From: DAIOHQ01 sp036744635
GTDB taxonomy: Bacteria > Planctomycetota > Phycisphaerae > Tepidisphaerales > Tepidisphaeraceae
Length of the DNA stretch: 13,712 nucleotides
Assembly (NCBI GenBank): GCA_036744635.1
Contig: DAIOHQ010000122.1
Coordinates: 1 to 13,712 of the forward strand
Direction: 5' to 3'
Below the pieces are notes generated by a model that was given only the letters and a program-made list of their open reading frames with translations, was not told where the DNA came from and ran no database searches. A program made the position numbers and the translations under genes. Positions 8,733 through 13,712 of the stretch are shown here, piece by piece (positions within the stretch are counted from its first letter, which is position 1; each line of letters starts with the position of its first letter).

Positions 8733-8998
8733 TCACTGCCCGCGCTCCTGCTGGATTCTATCGCGGATTTCGTCGGCGGCGCGCTTGGCCTGGTAGGAAA
8801 CCGAACTTCGGCTGCGGGCGTGATCGTTGAGGGTGGGAAGGCACTTCTTCGTTCCCACCTGCTTGAGAATTTGCACCGCGCTGTTCAGCACGGAAAAATC
8901 ATCGCTGCGCATCAATTTGATCGCTTCATCCTCGGCGGCGGCTCCGAAGGAGATCACCGCATCTTGCCGCATTTGCCGCAGCCCACTTCAATGGCCAT
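8733..8998 (-). pseudogene. Remnant of a zinc-ribbon/HEAT-repeat protein gene (internal deletion and frameshift)
   Basis: Two pieces in different frames lie end to end. At 8998 an ATG with a GGGAA ribosome binding site starts MAIEVGCGKCGKMR and then hits a stop. The CxxC start is typical of planctomycete proteins that open with a zinc-ribbon-like motif. From about 8960 to 8733 another frame encodes DEAIKLMRSDDFSVLNSAVQ, KQVGTKKCLPTL and KRAADEIRDRIQQERGQ, which reads as one and a half HEAT/armadillo repeats at a protein C-terminus. The ATG at 8972 that could start this frame has no ribosome binding site. The simplest reading is a longer gene that lost its middle. A standalone 79-residue protein from 8972 is possible but less likely. 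Confidence 0.45.
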
Positions 8999-9487
8999 GG
9001 TTTGTTTCCCGTCGCGTGCACCCGTCGAACCCTTTGAAAAGTGAGGATCATATTGACGCAAACCGCCATGAATAAACAAGATCGAATGCTCCATTTTTCC
9101 CTGCAACGACTGGCGGCCGGCATAGACGGCAGGAATTACCCATCTCCTGTTTGGGCGCCGGCGGAGGGCCGAATCGGACGCAATTGTGATGCTGCTTACG
9201 CGTTGACATGGACGATACTTTCAGTAGCGTACCGCCACGAGCCGCCAGCAGCGGCTCGACGGGCAGGCCGCGGTGGGCTTGATCGCCCGCGGCGGCGAAC
9301 AATGGAACGAATGGGCTGCGGACGATGGATCCGGGAGAGATCCGGCGTCCCTTGGAACCCAAGCGCACGACCGACGTACTCAATAGAATCCGGCCGCCCC
9401 CGCAAAGCGCCCGGTTCCATCGAGACTGCCCCCGCGCCCAGCGCGATGGCATTGAGCGTGCGATGCGGGAGAAATGATCGATCCTTC
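8999..9487. other. Stretch with no supportable gene
   Basis: Several frames are open on both strands for 100 codons or more, but none has a start with a ribosome binding site together with a recognisable protein. The plus-strand frame that runs into the 9488 gene is Arg/Pro-rich and composition-driven. One minus-strand frame (9452-9048) contains more protein-like text (RILLSTSVVRLGSKGRRI) but no clear start. A perfect TTGACA at 9203-9208 with a weak TAGCGT 16 nt later might be a plus-strand promoter for the gene at 9488. The region may be a decayed gene. Confidence 0.4.
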
Positions 9488-9769
9488 ATGGCAAAGAATC
9501 CCATCCTTGACGTCCCCCTGACACAGGTCATGCGCTCCGATATCGCGCTGCCACTGCAGCATATTCTGCAGCTCTACACCGTCGGCAGCTTTCTGTCGGC
9601 CTGGAAAAACCCCAAGAACCAAAAGAGCATCGAGCAGGTGTTTGAGTCGCCGCAGCAGGCCCGGCACGCGGTGGCGGTGTGCGCGGCCTGGTTGGGAGTC
9701 AGCACGTCGCCGTCGGCCGCCGTGGCGCAGTGGTGGGTGGCCGACGAGAAGACCACGGTCGACGCCTGA
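9488..9769 (+). CDS. Small protein of unknown function
   Basis: A 93-residue protein starting MAKNPILDVPLTQVMRSDIA. It continues with a hydrophobic/amphipathic helix (LPLQHILQLYTVGSFLSAW), a polar segment (KNPKNQKSIEQVFESPQQ) and an alanine-rich stretch ending in WWVADEKTTVDA. It has balanced composition, unlike the Arg-rich frame upstream, which is why I place the start at 9488. The nearest purine-rich sequence (GGGAG, 9467-9471) is too far for a standard ribosome binding site, so the start is uncertain. No family is recognised. It converges with the OsmC gene; a short GCAGC-ATT-GCTGC hairpin (9813-9825) lies between them and could be a weak terminator. Confidence 0.5.
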   Translation: MAKNPILDVPLTQVMRSDIALPLQHILQLYTVGSFLSAWKNPKNQKSIEQVFESPQQARHAVAVCAAWLGVSTSPSAAVAQWWVADEKTTVDA

Positions 9770-9826
9770 ATTACCGACGGTCACTTCACCCAATTCTCGC
9801 GCACAACCCGCGGCAGCATTGCTGCT

Positions 9827-10255
9827 TCATTTTGCGAGATGCGCCTGCAATTCGATTTTCACGCCGGCCAGCGCCTTGGAAACGGGGCACCCCTCTTTGG
9901 CGGCATTGGCCAGGCGCTGGAATTCGGTTTCGGTGATATTGGGGATTTCCGCATCGGTATTGAGCTGAATGCGGGTAATGCCGAAGCCTTCGCCGACCTT
10001 TTCCAGGTGGACTTGCGCGCTGGTGTGCACTCGGCGCGGCTGATAGCCGGCCTTGGCAAGACCGGCCGAGAAGGCCATGGAAAAACAGCCGGCGTGGGCG
10101 GCGCCGATCAGCTCCTCGGGGTTGGTGCCGGGAGCGGCCTCAAAGCGGGTGGCGAAAGAGTAGGCGCCTTGAAACGCGCCGCTTCCGAGCTTCATCGACC
10201 CTTTGCCTTCCTTGAGGTTTCCTTCCCAGGTGGCTTCTGCGTTGCGGGTGGGCAT
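9827..10255 (-). CDS. osmC: OsmC-family thiol peroxidase
   Basis: A 142-residue OsmC that detoxifies organic hydroperoxides and hydrogen peroxide in the cytoplasm with a cysteine pair. The reactive cysteines are C57 in IGAAHAGCFSM and C123 in KEGCPVSKAL, and the partner residues R37 (TRFEA) and E48 (TNPEELIGAAHA) are present. The opening (EATWEGNLKEGKGSM) and overall length match E. coli OsmC rather than the Ohr branch. The start is firm, with AAGGAG 7 nt upstream of the ATG. It is monocistronic and divergent from the antitoxin gene at 10452. A perfect GC-rich hairpin (10282-10297) lies in its 5' leader. No OhrR-type regulator gene is in the window. Confidence 0.95.
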   Translation of the reverse strand: MPTRNAEATWEGNLKEGKGSMKLGSGAFQGAYSFATRFEAAPGTNPEELIGAAHAGCFSMAFSAGLAKAGYQPRRVHTSAQVHLEKVGEGFGITRIQLNTDAEIPNITETEFQRLANAAKEGCPVSKALAGVKIELQAHLAK

Positions 10256-10281
10256 GATTTCTCCTTTGTTTGGCGAAACGT

Positions 10282-10297
10282 GCGGCCAACAGGCCGC
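10282..10297. repeat. Perfect short hairpin in the osmC leader
   Basis: GCGGCC-AACA-GGCCGC is a perfect 6-bp stem with a 4-nt loop, about 30 nt before the osmC start. It lacks a T run, so it is not an intrinsic terminator. It could be a protein-binding site or an mRNA-stabilising stem, but chance in GC-rich DNA is possible. Confidence 0.35.
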
Positions 10298-10393
10298 GGT
10301 GGTATTGGATCAACACGTTAGTCACGCCATACTTGTGAATCCAGCGGCGTATTTCAGCAAGTCGGCGACCGGCCCTATTAACGTGGGATCCTT

Positions 10394-10422
10394 TTGCCAA
10401 TTGCTCGACAGTACGCTAATGT
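10394..10422 (+). promoter_or_regulatory. Candidate promoter and operator of the Phd/YefM-like antitoxin
   Basis: TTGCCA (10394-10399) and TAATGT (10417-10422) are 17 nt apart and about 30 nt before the ATG at 10452. GTACGCTAATGTAC (10411-10424), with GTAC arms, and the nearby TACATGATGAACATG (10422-10436) are short symmetric motifs of the kind bound by antitoxin repressors. An AAAGGCGG ribosome binding site follows. Confidence 0.4.
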
Positions 10423-10451
10423 ACATGATGAACATGAAAGGCGGTGACTGA

Positions 10452-10772
10452 ATGAAGCTGAGTATCGTGACATTTCGCAAGAACATGGCGGATCCCATCA
10501 ATCGCGTGGCGTATTCGGGTGAGCGACTGGTACTGGAGCGCCGTGGGAAGGGTGTAGCGGCGCTGGTATCGATGGAGGACCTGGCGGCGCTGGAAGCAAT
10601 GGAGGATGCCGCCGACATACGCGCCGCGCGCAAAGCCCTGAAGGAAAGGGGAAGCATCCCGTGGCAACAGGTGAAAACCGAGCTTGGCATCGCCCCCGCT
10701 ACCCCGCCCACCAGGGGAGCAGAAAAGGTGACGCACGTCGATAGGAGCAGAAAAGGTGACGCACGTCGATAG
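10452..10772 (+). CDS. Phd/YefM-family antitoxin, orphan, with repeat-derived C-terminus
   Basis: A 106-residue protein whose first 80 residues fit the Phd/YefM antitoxin fold: a DNA-binding N-terminus (MKLSIVTFRKNMADPINRVA, GERLVLERRGKGVAALVSME) and a toxin-binding tail ending IPWQQVKTELGI. Such proteins normally stop close to this ELG motif. Here translation continues for 26 residues (88-106 from repeat family B: RGAEKVTHVDRSRKGDARR) and stops within the repeat at 10770-10772. No RelE- or Doc-type toxin follows: the next 220 nt are repeats and a terminator for the opposite strand. The toxin gene may have been lost when the repeat array formed, or the antitoxin may act alone as a regulator. 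A good ribosome binding site (AAAGGCGG) and promoter suggest it is still expressed. Confidence 0.78.
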   Translation: MKLSIVTFRKNMADPINRVAYSGERLVLERRGKGVAALVSMEDLAALEAMEDAADIRAARKALKERGSIPWQQVKTELGIAPATPPTRGAEKVTHVDRSRKGDARR

Positions 10773-10869
10773 TGGGGAGCAATCGACATGGCGTGTAGTG
10801 CTGGATGCGCGCCAGCAGCCGGTGACGTACGTCGATAGTGGGGAGCAATCGACATGCGTCACCTTTTCC
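10716..10869. repeat. Palindromic repeat (family B) with tandem and internal duplications
   Basis: A 28-nt unit is perfectly repeated in tandem (10716-10743 and 10744-10771). A 35-nt unit recurs at 10756-10790 and 10822-10856 with one mismatch. The outer arms at 10750-10770 and 10848-10868 are 21-nt inverted repeats with one mismatch, reading GAAAAGGTGACGCACGTCGA on the left. The simplest history is one palindrome (arms around AGTGGGGAGCA) that gained a 66-nt internal duplication and a 28-nt tandem duplication. It is unrelated in sequence to family A. Confidence 0.85.
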
Positions 10870-10915
10870 GGACCACTTGCTTATGGGGGACCCGTGCGCT
10901 GACCTGCGCGGACAT

Positions 10916-10956
10916 AAAAATCCCCACATGTACATGACATGTAGATGCGGGGATTT
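10916..10956 (-). terminator. Intrinsic terminator of the S53 peptidase gene
   Basis: AAATCCCC (10918-10925) and GGGGATTT (10949-10956) form an 8-bp stem with a 23-nt partly self-complementary loop (CATGT/ACATG). On the minus strand it ends in a five-T run (10916-10920). It lies about 40 nt after the peptidase stop at 10995. On the plus strand the T run is short, so it acts mainly for the minus strand. Confidence 0.75.
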
Positions 10957-10994
10957 CGAGACGAGCGCTTCCATCCAGCGGAAGTCGGGTGCGG

Positions 10995-12206
10995 TTACGC
11001 CAGCAAGTCAGCGATCACCTGATCCGAGAAGGGGCTGCCCTTGCCGGTGACCAGGTCGTAGCCGCTGGTGGCGCTGTAGCCGTTGCTGCCGCCGATGATG
11101 TCGTGCAGGTGGGCGGGTTGGACGGTTCCGTTGTAGATGTCCGCCAGAACCGTGGTCGTTCCCAGGGTGGACTTGCCGCCGAGCGCGCGGCCCTGGTCAG
11201 CCACCGCCACAAGCGCTGCCCATTGCGGCGCGCTGGCGCTGGTGCCGCCGACCTGGAACCATCCGTTGACGCCGGAATAAGGCACGCTGTCGTACACCGC
11301 GAAGCCAGTATTGGGATCGGCGTCGTAGGCGACGTCGGGGGTCGAGCGGAATCCGTTGGTGAAGACGCTGCCGGTGTTCTGCCAGGCCGGCTTCTTCTCG
11401 TAGTTGCTGACGCCGCCGCCGCTGCCGCTCCAGCCGGTTTCGCCGGCTGAATAATAATTGCCGTTGGAATCCAGCAGCAGTTTCGTGCCGCCGACCGCCA
11501 TCACATTCGCCGACACGCTCGGCCATTCCACCCGCGCGCCGCTGTCTCCCGACGATGCCGCGAAGGTGATCGGCTGGTGGCCGCTGAGGGCGGTGAAGTA
11601 GCTGTCGTAGGCGCTCTCGCCGGAAAAATCGCTGCCGCCCCAACTCATCGAGACAACGCTGACATCGCTCAACCTGCGGGCGGTATCGACGGCAGTCAGA
11701 AGGTTGCTCAAGGAGGACGAGGCTGCCTCTACCAGCACGATCTTGGCCCCGGGGGCCATGGCGTGGGCCCACTCCACATCCAGCGCGGTCTCGAGTGCCC
11801 ATCCGCCGCTGCCGTCGGCATGGGTGTGTCTCGGGGCGACCTTGCGGAAGAAACCGTTGACAGCGGTCGTGGTCTGGCCCGGCAGGCCAAACTGGTAGTC
11901 AAACGCCGCCAGGTCGCTGACGATGTTCGGATCGTCATAGGCGTCGACGATGGCGATGGTCTGACCAGAGCCGTCGCCGGAGATGGCGCCGTTATTGAAG
12001 GTGACGTTGTCCCAGCCGTAGGCGTGTCGGATGGCGGCGGGGGTATACGCGGTGGCCGGAGGGGTGGCGTAGGTAACATCCGCTGTCAGGTTGAAACTCG
12101 GATGCGCCACCTGATGGTGAAAATGATGCGAATGCACCGAGACGGAAAGGAGCGTGCGAGCTTCCAGTGGCTCGAAATTCGACGCGCAGAAATTGTGTCG
12201 GGTCAT
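10995..12206 (-). CDS. Secreted S53 (sedolisin) serine-carboxyl peptidase with LEPR-XLL motif and no pro-domain
   Basis: A 403-residue secreted endopeptidase of the sedolisin family, which uses a Ser-Glu-Asp triad and usually works at acid pH. The N-terminus has the planctomycete sorting-type motif FEPLEARTLLS (11-21), then a His-rich spacer. The catalytic domain follows from about residue 52 (YTPAAIRHAYG; TIAIVDAYDDP). Visible residues are E139 and D143 in GGWALETALDVEWAHAMAPG, oxyanion Asp D221 in ASSGDSG, nucleophile S323 in VGGTSASAPQWAAL, and the C-terminal calcium site HDIIGGSNGYSATSGYDLVT (D369, D384). Sedolisins normally carry a pro-domain of about 170-200 residues; here there is none. 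The start has a GGAGG ribosome binding site 8 nt upstream. It has its own terminator and appears monocistronic. Confidence 0.95.
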   Translation of the reverse strand: MTRHNFCASNFEPLEARTLLSVSVHSHHFHHQVAHPSFNLTADVTYATPPATAYTPAAIRHAYGWDNVTFNNGAISGDGSGQTIAIVDAYDDPNIVSDLAAFDYQFGLPGQTTTAVNGFFRKVAPRHTHADGSGGWALETALDVEWAHAMAPGAKIVLVEAASSSLSNLLTAVDTARRLSDVSVVSMSWGGSDFSGESAYDSYFTALSGHQPITFAASSGDSGARVEWPSVSANVMAVGGTKLLLDSNGNYYSAGETGWSGSGGGVSNYEKKPAWQNTGSVFTNGFRSTPDVAYDADPNTGFAVYDSVPYSGVNGWFQVGGTSASAPQWAALVAVADQGRALGGKSTLGTTTVLADIYNGTVQPAHLHDIIGGSNGYSATSGYDLVTGKGSPFSDQVIADLLA

Positions 12207-12414
12207 ATGCTAAGCCTCCAGGATACGATTTACAGAAAAGACGATCTTACTGGCAGGAAGGTTCGGAATGCCAGAAAAAAATCCTTCCAGCAGGTAAATT
12301 TTTACCGCCATCCGCAAATCTAACGCGATCTGCCAAGCAAGATACCGCAAATTGACGGCGGGAGACGTCAGATGATGCCAGATAGTCAGCAGGCATTCGG
12401 GCCAAGCGCCGGTT
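12207..12414. other. Leader region of the S53 gene, no gene seen
   Basis: An AT-richer stretch upstream of the peptidase. It holds two mutually exclusive short stems on the minus strand, GGAAGG/CCTTCC (12256-12261 with 12283-12288) and TGGCA/TGCCA (12251-12255 with 12269-12273), beside an A7 run. I find no convincing sigma-70 promoter. The rest of the gap up to the FG-GAP gene is repeat family A. Confidence 0.35.
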
Positions 12415-12541
12415 AGTGGATCAGTTTGGGTGCCACAGGTCGGCGTACTCGCAGAGCTGTGTCTTACTGCGTCGCTATACGGCACAGGTCTCGGAGTACC
12501 GCGACCTGTGGCACCCGGAAATTTCAAGCTGACCCATTGCC
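12415..12541. repeat. Complete copy of palindromic repeat family A (two inverted hairpins)
   Basis: This is the full element. The outer arms read TCAGTTTGGGTGCC at left and GGCACCC...CTGACCCA at right, the right arm having about 9 extra nt. Inside are two 28-nt hairpins in opposite orientation: 12434-12461 with loop TACT and 12483-12510 with loop AGTA. The inner stem is GCG/CGC in the first, and in the inverted second it is the equivalent of CGG/CCG, so pairing is kept although bases differ. It ends 13 nt after the FG-GAP stop codon. Its layout resembles a BIME made of inverted REP units. Confidence 0.9.
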
Positions 12542-12554
12542 AAGCGCCGCCTCG

Positions 12555-13547
12555 TTAAGCTCCGCCACCGACGTAAATTCCGCCGAGGAAGCCGACATCG
12601 AAGGCGTAGTAGGTCTCCAGCAGCGACATGTCCTGGCGGCCGGAGAAGATCGCGATCGTCGGGGGTCCGCCCGGCCCGGTGCCCACGATGATGTCGCCAA
12701 AGCCGTCATTGTTGACGTCTGTGCCGCCTGCGAGGCGCACGCCGCCGGCAAGCGCCGGATCGAACGCGAAAAAGCTGCGAATCAGGCCGCCCGTGCGGGC
12801 ATCAAAGACCTTCACGTGCGAACTGCCCACGCGCGTGCCGGTGATGATATCGCGGCGGTTATCGTTGTTGACGTCACCCGAGCTGACATAAATGCCGCCG
12901 TTATATCCGTCATACGCGAAGTAGCTTTGCAGCAGCTCGTTGGTCGCGCCGTCGAATACCTTGACGTGGCTGGAACCGGTCCAGGTTCCGGTCACCACTT
13001 CGGCATCGCCATCGCGGTTGGTGTCGCCTGCCGCCACGGTGACGCCTCCACCGAAGCCGGGGTCATAGGCATAGAAGCTCTGGAGCACGTTACCCGTAAT
13101 GCCGTCAAAAACCTTGACGTGTGGTCCGGCGCCAGGCCCGGCGCCGGTGATAATGTCGTTGCGGCCGTCACCGTTGACGTCGCGGGCCGCCACGAAGACG
13201 CCCCCCGTGAAGCCAGGATCGTATGCGAAGAACGAGCCAAGCGGGCCGGCGATCTGCAGGCCGGTATCTCCGTCAAATACCCGAACGTTGCTCGATCCCG
13301 AACCCGGCGCGGTGATGATGTCGGTGACGCCATCCCCATTGATGTCGCTTGCGGCGACGCGCACGCCGCCGCGAAAGCCCACGTCATACGCCATGAATGC
13401 CAGGCGGAGTTGTCCGTCGTTGGCGTTGAAGACGCTGACTTGCGGGGCCGCCCCCGCATCGGCGCCTACCACGACAAACAGCAGCCGCGGTTCGAGAGAA
13501 TCACAAGAGACACCGCCAGCGCGACCCACGGAAGAACGCAAAGACAT
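12555..13547 (-). CDS. Secreted FG-GAP/VCBS-like repeat protein with LEPR-XLL motif
   Basis: A 330-residue exported protein with the planctomycete motif LEPRLLF (18-24) near the N-terminus. The rest is tandem units of 50-55 residues starting near 62, 117, 169, 219, 270 and 324. Each has the pattern VxVAAxDxNGDG.xDIITGxG, then a strand pair ending VFDG.TG, then SFFAYDPGF.GG. The DxNxDG loops (D68, D123, D175, D225, D278) are calcium-binding-like, as in FG-GAP/integrin-alpha beta-propellers. The last unit stops after IYVGGGA, about 7 residues in, and repeat family A begins 13 nt later. The start at 13547 has an AAGGAG ribosome binding site 6 nt upstream; the frame is open further upstream but without support. 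It is probably a cell-surface or extracellular adhesion/structural protein, but the ligand is unknown. Confidence 0.92.
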   Translation of the reverse strand: MSLRSSVGRAGGVSCDSLEPRLLFVVVGADAGAAPQVSVFNANDGQLRLAFMAYDVGFRGGVRVAASDINGDGVTDIITAPGSGSSNVRVFDGDTGLQIAGPLGSFFAYDPGFTGGVFVAARDVNGDGRNDIITGAGPGAGPHVKVFDGITGNVLQSFYAYDPGFGGGVTVAAGDTNRDGDAEVVTGTWTGSSHVKVFDGATNELLQSYFAYDGYNGGIYVSSGDVNNDNRRDIITGTRVGSSHVKVFDARTGGLIRSFFAFDPALAGGVRLAGGTDVNNDGFGDIIVGTGPGGPPTIAIFSGRQDMSLLETYYAFDVGFLGGIYVGGGA

Positions 13548-13578
13548 AGAAAACTCCTTCACCCGGGCCCGGCCGGGC

Positions 13579-13606
13579 ATTGTATTTAATGGTTGTGTCC
13601 GATCAC
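13579..13606 (-). promoter_or_regulatory. Candidate promoter of the FG-GAP protein gene
   Basis: On the minus strand TACAAT (13579-13584) is a good -10 box in an AT-rich patch; the -35 region GTGATC (13601-13606) is weak. The predicted leader contains a CCGGGCCCGGCCGG hairpin-forming stretch (about 13562-13577) just before the ribosome binding site. Confidence 0.35.
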
Positions 13607-13657
13607 GTCCGCGTAAGATACCCCACACTGGCTCCGCAAAGCTACTGAAATTCCGGC

Positions 13658-13712
13658 AGTGGGTCAGTTTGGGTGCCACAGGTCGGCGTACTCGCAGAGC
13701 TGTGTCTTACTG
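13658..13712. repeat. Left half of a third copy of repeat family A
   Basis: Positions 13658-13712 match 12415-12469 with one mismatch and a constant offset of 1243, in the same orientation. It includes the full first hairpin (loop TACT) and leaves the window before the second one. Confidence 0.85.

Noticed and set aside
9041..9769. Longer version (242 codons) of the small plus-strand gene
   Set aside because: The first 149 codons are Arg/Pro-rich with no ribosome binding site or domain; protein-like sequence begins only at the ATG at 9488.
10716..10856. CRISPR-like direct repeats
   Set aside because: The 28-nt copies are directly adjacent with no spacers, the 35-nt copies occur only twice, and no cas gene is present.
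12426..13589. Plus-strand open frame opposite the FG-GAP gene, with repeating sequence
   Set aside because: Its repeats simply mirror the FG-GAP units on the other strand, and it starts inside repeat family A.

Overview
The window is a GC-rich piece of a planctomycete chromosome, most plausibly class Phycisphaerae or a relative. Three things point there: a prepilin-like protein with the FTLVELLVVIAIIGVL methylation motif, two exported proteins carrying the planctomycete LEPR-XLL N-terminal motif (FEPLEARTLLS and LEPRLLF), and a high density of palindromic repeats. Almost every gene lies on the minus strand. The organism assignment is inference from protein style.

Layout from left to right. 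Positions 1-53 are half of a palindromic repeat, possibly read through by a small membrane-protein frame that leaves the window. A minus-strand prepilin-like gene (240-1106) follows, then a divergent tRNA-Phe(GAA) with promoter and terminator (1277-1427). Positions 1484-7367 hold a four-gene minus-strand signalling operon. Its order of transcription is an eight-helix DUF2231-type membrane protein, a CHASE-PAS histidine kinase, an Rcp1-type single-domain response regulator, and a REC-PAS-kinase-REC hybrid. The first three genes overlap by 8 nt and 1 nt, so they are probably translationally coupled. Positions 7561-8233 hold a toxin-first RelE/ParE-XRE toxin-antitoxin pair with a strong promoter and palindromic operator. 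Next come a small membrane protein (8253-8606), a broken zinc-ribbon/HEAT gene (8733-8998), a poorly coding stretch (8999-9487), a small unknown gene (9488-9769), an OsmC peroxiredoxin (9827-10255) and a divergent orphan Phd/YefM-type antitoxin (10452-10772). That antitoxin runs into a second palindromic repeat family (10716-10869). The right end has a secreted S53 (sedolisin) peptidase (10995-12206) and a secreted FG-GAP repeat protein (12555-13547), separated and flanked by copies of the first repeat family.

The most notable biology is twofold. First, the signalling operon looks like a membrane-sensing phosphorelay that pairs a cytochrome-like or small-ligand-binding-like membrane protein with two kinases and a diffusible regulator; the sensed signal is unknown. 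Second, short palindromic repeats appear to colonise coding sequence. The hybrid kinase carries a 105-nt hairpin-forming insertion, bounded by a 5-nt direct repeat, in frame inside its ATP-binding domain, and removing it restores a normal kinase sequence. The antitoxin's C-terminus is also built from repeat DNA. Several proteins of the operon carry G7/C8 tracts or low-complexity stretches in loops and linkers.
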